A stretch of 64,000 bases of DNA, taken from contig MVZM01000006.1 in NCBI GenBank assembly GCA_002068415.1, forward strand, positions 1-64,000, in the 5' to 3' direction. The notes below the pieces were generated by a model. It had not been told where the DNA came from. It made no database searches and was given only the letters and a program-made list of their open reading frames with translations. Below, piece after piece: positions 28,695 through 39,060 of this stretch (the first letter of the stretch is position 1; each line of letters begins with the position of its first letter). The stretch is from Tenericutes bacterium ADurb.BinA124 (lineage in GTDB: Bacteria > Bacillota_I > Bacilli_A > ML615J-28 > CAG-698). The position numbers and the translations under genes are program-made.

Positions 28695-30614
28695 TTAGCT
28701 CACCTTAGAATACGAATCGTGGTTTTGCAATTCCACAACCTCAAATGGAAGTCCATCACCACTGGCAGCCAACAACATTCCTTCCGAGATGGCACCGCGA
28801 ACTTTAGCCGGTTTTAAATTGGCAACAACAACAATTTTTTTACCAATAAGTTGGCTTGGATTGTAGTCTTGGGCTATTCCGGAAACAATTTGCCGGATTT
28901 TATCTTCCACTTGCACTTGTAAAACCAATAGATTATTCGATCCCTCCAAATGTTTAGCATCAACAACAACTCCAACCCGCAAATCGACTTTATTAAATTC
29001 ATCAATCGTGATTTCTGCTTTGATGGGGCTTGTTTTCCGTATAGGGGTTTGTTTAGAGGCTTGGAATTTTAACTCTTCTTCAATATCCAAGCGCTTAAAT
29101 AATACCCTTGCCTTTTTTACAACTTGAAAGGTATTCGTTAAACCAAAACTTAATGTAGAAAAATCGGATTCCTCTAAACCTAATTCATGGAAAATGATTT
29201 TGGCGGTATCAGGGATAACGGGTAGTAACATTAAGGCTATCACTCGAATACTTTCTAAGAGATGATAAAGAACAGAATTTAGAACATCTTTTTTGAGGGG
29301 ATCTTTGGCTAAATCCCACGGTAAAGTTTCATCAATCAATTTATTGGTGCGATTAATTAAATTCCACACTTCCATCAAGCCGCTCTGAAAACGAAAGCCG
29401 GAAAAGGCACTTTGGTAATTTTCAAACACTTCCTGAGCTAATTGTTCCAACTCAAGTTCAACATCCAAGGGATGAATAATCGGTTTTTCAACTTGCCCAT
29501 TAAAATATTTATTAGCCATGGCAATCGTTCGACTGACTAAATTTCCCAAATCATTGGCTAAATCAACATTATATTTTTCAAAAAAACGCTCATAAGTAAA
29601 AACCATATCATTACCCAAGGGCATTTCTTTGGTCATAAACAAACGAAAAGCATCCAAGCCATAACGATCAATTATTTCATGCGGATAAATAAAATTCCCG
29701 CTCGATTTTGACATTTTTCCTTCCTTCATTAAAACCCATCCATGAACCATTAATTTAAAACGAATGGGAACTTGGAGAGCCATTAATAAAATCGGCCAAT
29801 AAATCGCATGAAAGCGTAAGATATCCTTGCCGACAACATGAATAACGGTATCCCCATTGACCCAATACTTTTGATAATCGGCATCGTTGTCGGAATAAAA
29901 ACCTAAAGCAGATAAATAATTGGCTAAAGCATCAATCCAAACATAGACCACATGCTTGGGGTCGCTTAAAACCGGAATACCCCATTGAAAAGATGTTCGG
30001 CTGACGCATAGATCTTCTAACCCTCTTTCCACAAACGCGACAACTTCGTTTTTTCGAGTGGCCGGTTGAATAAAGTCCGGGTGAGCTTCAATATAATCCA
30101 ACAAAGCTTGTTGATACTTGGTTAATCTTAAAAAATAACTTCGGTCTTGAACAACTCGTGTTGGTTTTCCACAATCGGGACAAGTATTGGCTTCTTTCAT
30201 TTGGGTTTTTGTAAAGAAAGCCTCGCAAGAAACGCAATAATCACCTTCATAATTGCCTAAATAAATATCTCCCGAAGCTAATAATTGTTCAAATATTTTT
30301 TGGACAACTTTTACATGGCGTTCTTCCGTAGTTCGAATAAAATCGTCAAAAGATATATTTAATTCTTGCCAAAGTTGTTTAGTCTCACCGGCAACCAAAT
30401 CAACTAACTCTTGGGGTGCCAAGCCTTTTTTTAAAGCTGCCTCCGCTATTTTTTGTCCATGTTCATCCATCCCCGTTAAGAATTTAGTATCGTGACCTAA
30501 CAAGCGATGAAAACGTGCAAAAGCGTCACAGACAATAGTCGTATAGGAATTACCAATGTGAACATTGCCACTGGCATAATAAATAGGAGTTGTTACATAA
30601 CATGTTTTTTTCAT
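28695..30614 (-). CDS. metG: methionyl-tRNA synthetase
   Basis: 639 residues. YYASGNVHIGNSYTT (HIGH), zinc knuckle CVSCEAFF...CPDCG and KMSKSSGN (KMSKS) are present. The C-terminal about 110 residues (IDEFNKVDLRVGVV...) form the Trbp111-like tRNA-binding domain used for dimerisation. The antiporter relic lies directly downstream. Confidence 0.97.
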   Translation of the reverse strand: MKKTCYVTTPIYYASGNVHIGNSYTTIVCDAFARFHRLLGHDTKFLTGMDEHGQKIAEAALKKGLAPQELVDLVAGETKQLWQELNISFDDFIRTTEERHVKVVQKIFEQLLASGDIYLGNYEGDYCVSCEAFFTKTQMKEANTCPDCGKPTRVVQDRSYFLRLTKYQQALLDYIEAHPDFIQPATRKNEVVAFVERGLEDLCVSRTSFQWGIPVLSDPKHVVYVWIDALANYLSALGFYSDNDADYQKYWVNGDTVIHVVGKDILRFHAIYWPILLMALQVPIRFKLMVHGWVLMKEGKMSKSSGNFIYPHEIIDRYGLDAFRLFMTKEMPLGNDMVFTYERFFEKYNVDLANDLGNLVSRTIAMANKYFNGQVEKPIIHPLDVELELEQLAQEVFENYQSAFSGFRFQSGLMEVWNLINRTNKLIDETLPWDLAKDPLKKDVLNSVLYHLLESIRVIALMLLPVIPDTAKIIFHELGLEESDFSTLSFGLTNTFQVVKKARVLFKRLDIEEELKFQASKQTPIRKTSPIKAEITIDEFNKVDLRVGVVVDAKHLEGSNNLLVLQVQVEDKIRQIVSGIAQDYNPSQLIGKKIVVVANLKPAKVRGAISEGMLLAASGDGLPFEVVELQNHDSYSKVS

Positions 30615-30641
30615 AATTTACCTCGATTAATTGATATTCAT

Positions 30642-30647
30642 ATTATA
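30642..30647 (-). promoter_or_regulatory. metG promoter -10
   Basis: TATAAT (30647-30642), 28 nt before the metG start; the -35 is poor. Confidence 0.55.
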
Positions 30648-30694
30648 CTAAAAATTTTCCAATAGATAAAGAGCATTTTGATGAAAACAGTTTA

Positions 30695-30723
30695 TTGGAA
30701 AAAGCCCTTGTTTCCAGGGCTTT
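30695..30723 (-). terminator. terminator of dnaE-pfkA
   Basis: AAAGCCCT / AGGGCTTT stem (30723-30716 with 30707-30700) and a short T-run, 4 bp after the pfkA stop. Confidence 0.8.
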
Positions 30724-30726
30724 CTT

Positions 30727-31683
30727 TTACCAAAGGACTTTAAAGACGGCGAATTTATCAAGAACTTGTTGCGTGTCATCACCCAAAGCTTCTTCAATTG
30801 GCATTGAAACAATTTTCCCTTGCCGATAACAGATGCAATGGTGAGTATCGCCATTTAAAAGGGCCTCAATGGATTTGACTCCCATTTCTGAAGCCAAAAC
30901 CCGATCACGAGCAGAGGGCGATCCGCCCCTTTGAACATGACCTAAAACGGTCGCTCGTGCTTCGAAAGGGGTGTTGAGGGTAACTTGCATGGCCAGTTCT
31001 TCTATCTTCACCATGTTTTCCGCAACAATAATAATCGCATGGCGTTTGCTTTGGGCGGCTTTGCTAACATTCTCCAAAATGTCTCCCAAATCAAAACCGG
31101 TTTCTTTCGCAATGCATACTTCCGCGCCAACGGCAATCGCCGTCCAAACAGCTAAATCACCGCAATTTCGTCCCATAACTTCGATTATGCTACAACGACG
31201 GTGGCTGTTGGAGGTATCGCGTAGTTTGTCAACCGCCTCCACAACCGTATTAAGGGCGGTATCAAAACCAATTGTAAAATCAGTCCCCGCAATATCATTA
31301 TCAATGGTTCCGGGTAGACAAACACAAGGGACGCCCATTTGACTCAAAGCTAAAGCCCCTTGATAAGTACCATCGCCACCAATACATACTAAAGCATCAA
31401 TGCCATATTGTTCAAGGTTGGCAATGGCAGCAACGCGGACCTCACGCTCGGTAAACTCGTTTAAGCGCGCCGTTCCTAAAAAAGTTCCCCCATGCCCCAT
31501 TTTTTCCGACACCGACTTCCGGTAAAGGCGTTCAATTCGACCTTCATACATTCCCAAATATCCATCATGAATACCATATACTTCTAAACCGTTTTGAATG
31601 GCGGTACGAGTTACCGCTCGAATAGCGGCATTCATGCCGGGGGCATCGCCCCCTGATGTTAAAACACCAATTTTCTTAATCAT
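30727..31683 (-). CDS. pfkA: ATP-dependent 6-phosphofructokinase
   Basis: 318 residues, standard bacterial PfkA. TSGGDAPGMNAAIRA and GGDGT (Gly at the position that marks ATP rather than PPi use), TIDND with the catalytic Asp, and GGSPSARDR are present. It commits glycolysis. It lies 9 bp after dnaE, a common Firmicutes arrangement. Confidence 0.97.
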   Translation of the reverse strand: MIKKIGVLTSGGDAPGMNAAIRAVTRTAIQNGLEVYGIHDGYLGMYEGRIERLYRKSVSEKMGHGGTFLGTARLNEFTEREVRVAAIANLEQYGIDALVCIGGDGTYQGALALSQMGVPCVCLPGTIDNDIAGTDFTIGFDTALNTVVEAVDKLRDTSNSHRRCSIIEVMGRNCGDLAVWTAIAVGAEVCIAKETGFDLGDILENVSKAAQSKRHAIIIVAENMVKIEELAMQVTLNTPFEARATVLGHVQRGGSPSARDRVLASEMGVKSIEALLNGDTHHCICYRQGKIVSMPIEEALGDDTQQVLDKFAVFKVLW

Positions 31684-31692
31684 CTTTTCCTC

Positions 31693-34600
31693 TCATTCTA
31701 AAGTCCGCAAATTTCGCAGAACAAATTGTTTTTTGTTTTGGCGTTCTTCCAAACTACCTTCACCAAGAAAAATCCGTCCTTCGTGAAGAAGGTTTTGATA
31801 GCGCTCATAAACTTTGGGAAATAAGACGCCATCCATACGGCCATTGTCATCGTATATTTCTAGAAAAGCCATCGTCTCATTATTTTTAGTAATGATGGGT
31901 TTAACTCGTCTTATGGCAAAGACCGCCCTGACCTGAGACGAAATGGATAGTTCATTTAAATTGACTAAATTATTTTTCGCTTTAAAATCCAAATACTTAT
32001 TAAAAATACTATATTTTAAATTAAAACCTAAAGCTTCTTTTTCCAATTTAGATATTTCTTCGAAAGAATATTCTTCATCTTGAAAAGTTCTTTTTGTTAA
32101 ACGACCATGGAGAAGCGACGAAAAAGTAGCAAAACTGAGGCTGTTATCATATTCTAAAACCATTTGTTTGCGGGGAATAGCAAACTCATCAAGGGCACCC
32201 GCAAAAATCATACTCTCAACTACCCGCCGGTTTAAAATATCCTTGGTCCGGCCAATAAAATCATCATAGCTTTGGTAAAGGCCATTGGTCTTGCGTTCAT
32301 TGAGGAAGTTATTTAAGGTCAGGACGCCCAAATTTTGAATCCCCAGTAGTGAATAATAAATGACATTATTCTTGACAACAAAATAATCTTCACTAAAATT
32401 GACGGATGGTCCTTTTACAACAATTTTCTTTTTGGCGCAATCATCGATATAACTCTTAATCAAAGCAACACTACCGATACTGTTGGTCATCAGTTCGGAC
32501 ATAAAATGTTGATAATAATGGCGTTTTAAATAGGCCATTTGGTAAGCAATTAATGAATAAGCCACCGAATGGCTTTTATTAAACCCGTAATTAGCAAATT
32601 TAACAATGTAATCATATACTTTTTGACTAGTTATTTCATCGTAACCTTTTTTTAAAGCACTTCGCACAAACCGCTCGCGTTCATTTTCCAAGACAGAAGC
32701 TGTTTTTTTGGATACCGCCCTTCTTAAAATATCAGCCATTCCTAAAGTATAGCCGGCAAATTTTTGCGCAATTAACATAATTTGTTCTTGAAAGACAATA
32801 ATACCATAAGTCGGCTCTAAAATCGTTTGTAAATCAGGGTGAAGATAATCAATCGCTTCTTCATTAAATTTCCTTTTGATGAACGAAGGAATCATTTCCA
32901 TGGGACCGGGTCGAAATAAAGCATTGGCATTGACGATGTCCATAAAATCACTGGTCTTTAGCCCCACCAAAACATTACGCATGCCTCGCGATTCCAGTTG
33001 AAAAATCCCATCCGTATCGCCAGCGGCAATCATTCGATAAGTTGGTTTGTCATCAAGCGGAATCTTCAATATTTCAAAATCCGGATTGGTTTGATGGATT
33101 TTATTGATAACATTATCAATAATCGTTAAGTTTCTCAAGCCTAAAAAGTCAATTTTTACTAAACCGATTTTTTCTAAATCCATGGCTTCATATTGTGTTT
33201 GATATAAGCCATTCATCCCGACCTGCAAAGGCGTAAACTCCACAAGGTCTTCTTTGGTCATAACAATCCCCGCTGCATGAGTCGAAATGTGGCGCGGTAG
33301 TCCTTCCAATTTTGCAACCAAATCAATCAACTTTTTTACTTGAGGATTTTCCTTGACCAGATTAGCAAACATGGCATTTTCTTGGAGAATATTCTCGAGG
33401 CTTGCATCCGCCGAAGGAATAAATTTCAAAACTTCTTGTAAAACGACATCCGGTAAACGAAGAACCCGAGCCACATCCCGGAGGGCTAGGCGCACACCAA
33501 AAGTACCAAATGTGGAAATATGAGCAACCTTGGCGGTCCCATATTTTTCTTTCACATATTGAATGATTTCATCACGCCGATTGTCCGGAAAATCAGTATC
33601 AATATCCGGCATGGAAATCCGTTCCGGATTAAGAAAACGTTCAAATAGTAAATCAAATTTCAAAGGATCAATATCCGTGATTCCCAAAACATAACTAACG
33701 AGCGAACTCGGACCGGAGCCACGACCCGGACCAACTAAAATCTTATTTTTTTTCGCAAATTTTATAAAGTCGTAAACAATTAAAAAATAGTCACAATAGC
33801 CCATTTTATTGATGATTTCCAGTTCATAAAACAATCTTGCTTTATACTTCTCAACATCAACGCGAGTATTTTTTAGGCGTTTGTTCAAGCCCAGTTTAGC
33901 TAAATCCGTCAAGTAGGAAAATGATTGACCCAGCGAATCCGGAAAGACAGGCAATTGATACCGACCAAATTCTAAGCGTAAATCACATAATTGAGCGACA
34001 ACTTCCGTATTACTAATTAATTCTTCATAAGCATGGAATTTATCAAAGGCTTGTTCCTGAGTTAAAAACCACTGCGATAGTTCTTTTTCGGAGTATGGAT
34101 ATTCATTCATCGCTAAATCAATGCACCTTAATGTTTGATAAGCAGAAAAATCGTCGGGTTCTAAATAAGATGTTCGATGGATGGCCACGGGACGAATTTG
34201 ATATTGATGTGCAAAGGAAAGCAAACTAGGGATTAAAACCCGATTCGCCTCCGTTTGTCCGTCGATTCCGAAAAACAAATCTGCAAACATTTGTTTGTAT
34301 AAATGTAAACGTTCGCCCGCCAATTCGGGTTTATGCGGCAATAAAGTCATCAAGCTATTTTCATCACTCGGAAGAATAGCTAATAAGCCCTCAGCATTTT
34401 GGCTTAAAGTTGAAACATCAAGGGGGCCATTCGTTTTTAAATGGGTTGATAATTTCATTAAATGGCGATAGCCGACAATGTTTTTCGCATATAGCAATAA
34501 GGAATCACTTTTTCCATCCACTACAAGCGTTATTTTTAAGCCAATTATCGGTTTTAGGCGATTATCCAAACATTGAAAATAAAACTTCATCGCCCCATGC

Positions 34601-34731
34601 ATTACTTCAAAGTCGCAAATGGCCAAGACTTGCTGATTATCAGCTTTAGCTTTGTGAATTAAGCTGTCGATTTTAACCAAACTTCGCAGCATGGAATATT
34701 CCGTTTCGATGTATAAATTGACAAACTTCAT
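31693..34731 (-). CDS. dnaE: DNA polymerase III alpha subunit, DnaE type
   Basis: 1012 residues from ATG at 34731 (AAGGTGA upstream). The palm acidic residues are in MPDIDTDFPDNRRDE; GPGRGSGPSSLVSY and YGFNKSHSVAYSL are further family motifs, and a C-terminal OB domain follows. The N-terminal PHP domain is degenerate: the metal-binding HxHSxYS motif is replaced by IETEYSM. It is a DnaE without exonuclease domain, about 100 residues shorter than Bacillus DnaE. Confidence 0.95.
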   Translation of the reverse strand: MKFVNLYIETEYSMLRSLVKIDSLIHKAKADNQQVLAICDFEVMHGAMKFYFQCLDNRLKPIIGLKITLVVDGKSDSLLLYAKNIVGYRHLMKLSTHLKTNGPLDVSTLSQNAEGLLAILPSDENSLMTLLPHKPELAGERLHLYKQMFADLFFGIDGQTEANRVLIPSLLSFAHQYQIRPVAIHRTSYLEPDDFSAYQTLRCIDLAMNEYPYSEKELSQWFLTQEQAFDKFHAYEELISNTEVVAQLCDLRLEFGRYQLPVFPDSLGQSFSYLTDLAKLGLNKRLKNTRVDVEKYKARLFYELEIINKMGYCDYFLIVYDFIKFAKKNKILVGPGRGSGPSSLVSYVLGITDIDPLKFDLLFERFLNPERISMPDIDTDFPDNRRDEIIQYVKEKYGTAKVAHISTFGTFGVRLALRDVARVLRLPDVVLQEVLKFIPSADASLENILQENAMFANLVKENPQVKKLIDLVAKLEGLPRHISTHAAGIVMTKEDLVEFTPLQVGMNGLYQTQYEAMDLEKIGLVKIDFLGLRNLTIIDNVINKIHQTNPDFEILKIPLDDKPTYRMIAAGDTDGIFQLESRGMRNVLVGLKTSDFMDIVNANALFRPGPMEMIPSFIKRKFNEEAIDYLHPDLQTILEPTYGIIVFQEQIMLIAQKFAGYTLGMADILRRAVSKKTASVLENERERFVRSALKKGYDEITSQKVYDYIVKFANYGFNKSHSVAYSLIAYQMAYLKRHYYQHFMSELMTNSIGSVALIKSYIDDCAKKKIVVKGPSVNFSEDYFVVKNNVIYYSLLGIQNLGVLTLNNFLNERKTNGLYQSYDDFIGRTKDILNRRVVESMIFAGALDEFAIPRKQMVLEYDNSLSFATFSSLLHGRLTKRTFQDEEYSFEEISKLEKEALGFNLKYSIFNKYLDFKAKNNLVNLNELSISSQVRAVFAIRRVKPIITKNNETMAFLEIYDDNGRMDGVLFPKVYERYQNLLHEGRIFLGEGSLEERQNKKQFVLRNLRTLE

Positions 34732-34748
34732 AGCGTTCACCTTGACTA

Positions 34749-34757
34749 ATTATATCA
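34749..34757 (-). promoter_or_regulatory. extended -10 promoter of dnaE-pfkA
   Basis: TGATATAAT (34757-34749). The transcript would start only about 11 nt before the dnaE ATG. Confidence 0.6.
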
Positions 34758-34785
34758 TAATCACCCGGTGTTTTCTAGACAAAGA

Positions 34786-34809
34786 TAAAAGTGCTAGCAA
34801 GCTAGCACT
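34786..34809 (-). terminator. terminator of the two surface-protein genes
   Basis: Perfect 8-bp stem AGTGCTAG / CTAGCACT with a 4-nt loop, then TTTTATCTTT. The 5' arm overlaps the stop codon at 34808. Confidence 0.8.
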
Positions 34810-37027
34810 AAAAGTAACGGCGTCTGGTTTTATGTCGTATTTTTTTAAAGCCCCACATGAGAAAATAACTAACGGAAAAACATAAGCCGCCCACCAACAC
34901 TACGGAAAAGATATTGTTTACCGGTTTTTGGTAAACAAAATGATTGTTAGCGATAATTTCCGTAATACTATCTTTACTTTCCAAAAAGGATAGGGTTAGT
35001 TTTTTAAGTTGGTTCGTTTTTTCAAGAATGGTGATTTCACCAAAGTCACTGGCGTTTTTACCGCTCATTTTCGCACTAAGTAGTTCAATTGAAGCGATTT
35101 GATGATTGCCGATATCATAATTTAAAAAATAAGTAAGTTCGTAATTTTGCTTTTTGTTTAAGTTAGGGAACACAATATTACTGTCCGATAATGGCAAATT
35201 GATGACATAGTCATCTAAATTGGAAACAGCATGAACGCTAATGGAGCGAGCACAAGCATCATCGTCATTAACTTTGATTAAATATTCAAAATCGTTTATT
35301 TCTTCAATGACAATTTCCGGTTCAAACCCTAGGACATTGACGGTGAACATATACTTAATGGGATATGACAATCGATCATTATCTTGCCGATAAATGATAC
35401 TATCAATAAAATAGTGATAAATACCCATCTCGTCAGGAGCTTTAAAGCGAACAAGCAAACGCTGATTAACTTGGTCAAACAAAAAATCATCAAAAGCTTC
35501 CCCATTGATAATGACGCCTTCCAAATTGCTCCAATCTCCTTGTAAACTCAAATCAATTTGGACAATCCCACTTCTTCTTGTTTCAAAATGCCAATTTCGT
35601 TCAGGAAGTTCTTCAAAAGGGATTTGCTCTCTTGCAACAGCAAAGGAAAGCGAATATTGTTCATTATTAGCCCCTATCAATGTCAGTTGATAAATTCCGC
35701 TTTCATTGAGAGCATAATTGTTAACAATGGCTTGACCATTCAAAAGAGCATTCCCGGTAAAATGCAAATGATAACCTAAGGGGTAAATATTGTTTTCACT
35801 CACATTGACTTCTTTTTGAACAAGCGTTTGTCGATTAATTACATACTCAAGCCCAAAACTTGTTTGTAAGTTGATGTTCCAAGTATAAGTACCAAAAACC
35901 AGCGGATTAAAGAGCGGAAGTGAGGTTTTATCCTTAATCGTCACTTCCCCAAAAATACTTTTAATGGGACCTTCAGCTGGTAAATTATCATAATGAACAG
36001 GAGGAAAACGAAATGAACGGAAATCAAAAACATCTAAATAAGCAGTTTCATATCCATTGATGATTTTAATGACGGAATCAAGTTGTTGGTATTGGGTATC
36101 TTCATTGATTTCCTCACAATAAATATCCGCAAGCTTATTTAAATCAAGAAGATTGACGATAGCAATATTTTCAATTCCGAAACCAAGAAAAGTATGGAAG
36201 GCGCTGATAATGCCAAAAAAGATGGTACTTTCAAAAAGTCGCTTCTTTATTATTGTTAAATGGTCATCAAATTTGTATAAAGCAGTGTTAGTCCAAACAA
36301 AGACGGATTCTTTTATAAAATCAACATCAATTAAAGAATTATTATTATCAAAAACAAAATAATCACCTAAATTAAAATGGTAATCCAAAGAACAAATAAA
36401 ATTGTTGTTTTTTAATAGCCCGCCGTTGCCAAAGTCCCCACCCGAATAAGGATCTTTCTTCCCAACCAAATAAATCTTTTGATCCGAAACAGCCATGCTC
36501 GTAAAACTTTCGTTTTCTCTTCCACCAAAGATTTTCCAGTGCGTCATCACCAAATTGTTATTGAAAGCCATGATGATAGCATCCCTTTTATTTAATGAAC
36601 GCGTCGTTTTCGCTTCTTTAAAAGCGACATCTTCGTAGTTTTCAATGCACCCACAAATAAAGATTTCGTCGGTGATTACCACATCCCAAACAGCCCCCAA
36701 ACGATTGGGAACAATCCGGTTGGAAAAAATCAAATTTCCGTTATTATCAACCACAAGAGCCATTAAATAGCCGTCAACTTGATAGATAATCATCATCTGG
36801 TTACCTCGATTAATCATCTTCATGGCTTCGTTCTCAGGAAATAAAATTTCCCAACTGGCGTTTTGATATTTAAGGGCTAATTGACCGACTTTTTTCAGAA
36901 CTAAAAAACTTCCATTTTGATCAACAATCTCATTATTTTGTTCTGCTGTCACCAAAACTTCAAAAGAAGGTTCACTAGGAGCAATTAACGACAAGAAAGA
37001 AGAAATTAACAACACCGCTTTAATCAT
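34808..37027 (-). CDS. unrecognised secreted, C-terminally membrane-anchored protein (propeller-like)
   Basis: 739 residues from ATG at 37027. N-terminal signal sequence (MIKAVLLISSFLSLIAPS), a long beta-rich ectodomain, one C-terminal membrane helix (FSVVLVGGLCFSVSYFLMW) and a basic tail. Residues about 30-360 hold repeated short strands with Trp/Gly/Asp turns (VVDNNGNLIFSNRI, MTHWKIFGG), suggestive of a beta-propeller; the second half looks like Ig-type modules. Near residue 440 is LHFTGNALLNGQAI, matched in the upstream neighbour. It overlaps that gene by 8 nt. I do not recognise a family and assign no function; cell-surface sensing or binding is a guess from architecture. Confidence 0.75.
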   Translation of the reverse strand: MIKAVLLISSFLSLIAPSEPSFEVLVTAEQNNEIVDQNGSFLVLKKVGQLALKYQNASWEILFPENEAMKMINRGNQMMIIYQVDGYLMALVVDNNGNLIFSNRIVPNRLGAVWDVVITDEIFICGCIENYEDVAFKEAKTTRSLNKRDAIIMAFNNNLVMTHWKIFGGRENESFTSMAVSDQKIYLVGKKDPYSGGDFGNGGLLKNNNFICSLDYHFNLGDYFVFDNNNSLIDVDFIKESVFVWTNTALYKFDDHLTIIKKRLFESTIFFGIISAFHTFLGFGIENIAIVNLLDLNKLADIYCEEINEDTQYQQLDSVIKIINGYETAYLDVFDFRSFRFPPVHYDNLPAEGPIKSIFGEVTIKDKTSLPLFNPLVFGTYTWNINLQTSFGLEYVINRQTLVQKEVNVSENNIYPLGYHLHFTGNALLNGQAIVNNYALNESGIYQLTLIGANNEQYSLSFAVAREQIPFEELPERNWHFETRRSGIVQIDLSLQGDWSNLEGVIINGEAFDDFLFDQVNQRLLVRFKAPDEMGIYHYFIDSIIYRQDNDRLSYPIKYMFTVNVLGFEPEIVIEEINDFEYLIKVNDDDACARSISVHAVSNLDDYVINLPLSDSNIVFPNLNKKQNYELTYFLNYDIGNHQIASIELLSAKMSGKNASDFGEITILEKTNQLKKLTLSFLESKDSITEIIANNHFVYQKPVNNIFSVVLVGGLCFSVSYFLMWGFKKIRHKTRRRYF

Positions 37028-38993
37028 GTTTTTTCCTAAAAACTTTCTTTGATGAAACAAAAATGCTCAAAATTATTCCCCCCATAATACCTATTAAAAC
37101 CGCATAAACTTCCATAGAAGCCCCGGCAGAAGAATCATTTTTCGCAATCAATTGTACAAAATGGGGATTTTGTTTCGAAGAAAGAATTGTTTCTTTAACT
37201 GTGTAATTTTTGGGCTTGTTATCAATAACCAGTGGTGTTTCCGCTTCACTTAACTTTTCAACCGTAAAAATAAGGGTCGTTATTTCTTGCTGATGACCGA
37301 TAATCTCCAAAAAGTAATTGCCGGAAAGCGCAACCACTGTTCCCGATGACACTTCGTTACCATTTAATCTTCCTTGACCATTGAAATAAAGAGTTGTTCC
37401 CTCGTCATAGGTTTCCATATTACGAATATTGGTTTGTAATAAAAAAGTCGTTGTAAAAGGAATGATGATTTGATACTCATCATTAGCAAATAAATAAGTA
37501 TTCGTGTAAAGTCCATAGGGATTAGCACCGATACTATTGGTCTTGAGAACGCCTCTTTGGTCAATACCATTGATTAATAAATGCCATTTTTTGGTAATGG
37601 CCATGTTGGTGCCAAGCGTTTCCTCGCGAATGGTAATCATTGTTAATTGTGTCATGGTAATTTTGTTTTGATTGACAACCGTTCCAATATAAATATTATG
37701 ATGATGATCAAACATCAAGGTTTGACATTCTTCAAGATTGTGCCAACAAGCAAAACGATCTTGGTTAAGCAATTGGTGATTTTCATCAAATAAATGAATA
37801 ATCCATTCCATGTTGTTCGGCCCCAGCACCTTAGTCAGCGTAACAATCTTTTGATTTTGAAAAACAACTTGACATTTTTTGACTTGATAATAACCTTCGC
37901 AAAGAGCAATTGTTTCATTGCGTAAATACAATAAATCATGTGAAAAATAAAATATTTGCATTCGATTCGTTGCAAAGTGAGCGGAGGTAATGCCGATTTG
38001 CGGGCCGGCATTATGAATTTGGATCATTTCTCCTAATGATAAATTTGACAAACTAAGCCAATCAATCACGCTTAATTGCCAATTAACAGCTATAAGGCCT
38101 AAATAATCCTGCTCGGGCAAGTTGGAACAAAAATAACCATCGCCGACAAAGGAAATCAATAAATAAAAACTACCATCCACAAAAACAACATCCACTAAAT
38201 GGTTATAGCCTTGATTGCCAATTCCTATTAGGCTAATTTGATAATTATTTTTCCCGTCCAAAAACCCAATAATAATATTATTGTTTGCTAAGAGCACCCC
38301 TGAATAATCAAATTTAATCGATTGACTACTGGCAACAAAATAAAAGTTTTGATTAATATAAAAGAGTCGATGGGCGAAGTCATCATTTTCACCATGAATT
38401 TCTTTCTTTAAAAGCAATTGCCCAGCAAATGAATATTCATGAATAAAAACATTTCGTCCTTGATTGGGAGTATCATAATCACCAATAATCGTAATTCCCC
38501 GTTCAGTAACCACAGCATCCTTAATCATTCCATAATATAAATCACTAATGGTCCTTTCCCAATAAACCTGACCATTGACATAAAGCACAAGATAGGGAAA
38601 AACCGTTTCGTTTTGCGTTTGATAGGGATAATAACCCGTATTTTTTCCTCCAAAGGCCAAGGTTTTTTGCGAGTCAATTTTCATTATCCCTTGAACCGAA
38701 TAATCAATATCCATGGTTTTTTGTGAAAGAAAACTTTGACCTTGTTGTAAATTATCAAGATTGGTAATAATCACATCCCTTGTTTCATATAAATTGTCAA
38801 GATAGTTAAAATATTCAACTTGATACTGGCCAGGAACATCCCAAGACACTTTGTTTTCCACAAGAGTATAATTTTCTTCAATTAAATCTTCATCACTCCC
38901 CAAGCCTTCCACCGCAACGATTGTTTCTAAAGCATTCACTTTTAGCGAACTAATGGCCAACAATCCCAAAATACCGATGATAATCTTTCTCAT
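37020..38993 (-). CDS. unrecognised secreted, C-terminally membrane-anchored protein, paralogue-like partner
   Basis: 657 residues with GGAGG before the ATG. Signal peptide (MRKIIIGILGLLAISSLKVNA), an Ig/DUF5011-like beginning (SWDVPGQYQVEYFNY), a long beta-rich region with propeller-like strands, a module with LYFNGQGRLNGNEV near 570, and a C-terminal helix (GIMGGIILSIFVSSK) with basic tail. Architecture and the L-x-F-x-G-x-x-x-L-N-G motif match the next gene, with which it overlaps by 8 nt, so they are probably translated together and act together. No function can be named. Confidence 0.75.
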   Translation of the reverse strand: MRKIIIGILGLLAISSLKVNALETIVAVEGLGSDEDLIEENYTLVENKVSWDVPGQYQVEYFNYLDNLYETRDVIITNLDNLQQGQSFLSQKTMDIDYSVQGIMKIDSQKTLAFGGKNTGYYPYQTQNETVFPYLVLYVNGQVYWERTISDLYYGMIKDAVVTERGITIIGDYDTPNQGRNVFIHEYSFAGQLLLKKEIHGENDDFAHRLFYINQNFYFVASSQSIKFDYSGVLLANNNIIIGFLDGKNNYQISLIGIGNQGYNHLVDVVFVDGSFYLLISFVGDGYFCSNLPEQDYLGLIAVNWQLSVIDWLSLSNLSLGEMIQIHNAGPQIGITSAHFATNRMQIFYFSHDLLYLRNETIALCEGYYQVKKCQVVFQNQKIVTLTKVLGPNNMEWIIHLFDENHQLLNQDRFACWHNLEECQTLMFDHHHNIYIGTVVNQNKITMTQLTMITIREETLGTNMAITKKWHLLINGIDQRGVLKTNSIGANPYGLYTNTYLFANDEYQIIIPFTTTFLLQTNIRNMETYDEGTTLYFNGQGRLNGNEVSSGTVVALSGNYFLEIIGHQQEITTLIFTVEKLSEAETPLVIDNKPKNYTVKETILSSKQNPHFVQLIAKNDSSAGASMEVYAVLIGIMGGIILSIFVSSKKVFRKKHD

Positions 38994-39060
38994 TTCAATC
39001 CCTCCACCAATATATTATTATCATCATCGGCCTTTTCGTTAAAAAAGGTCTTTTCGTTTA

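Noticed and set aside
39001-39060. Direct repeat CTTTTCGTT...AAAAAA as a regulatory site
   Set aside because: Two copies only, in AT-rich DNA near a terminator; no symmetry or known consensus.
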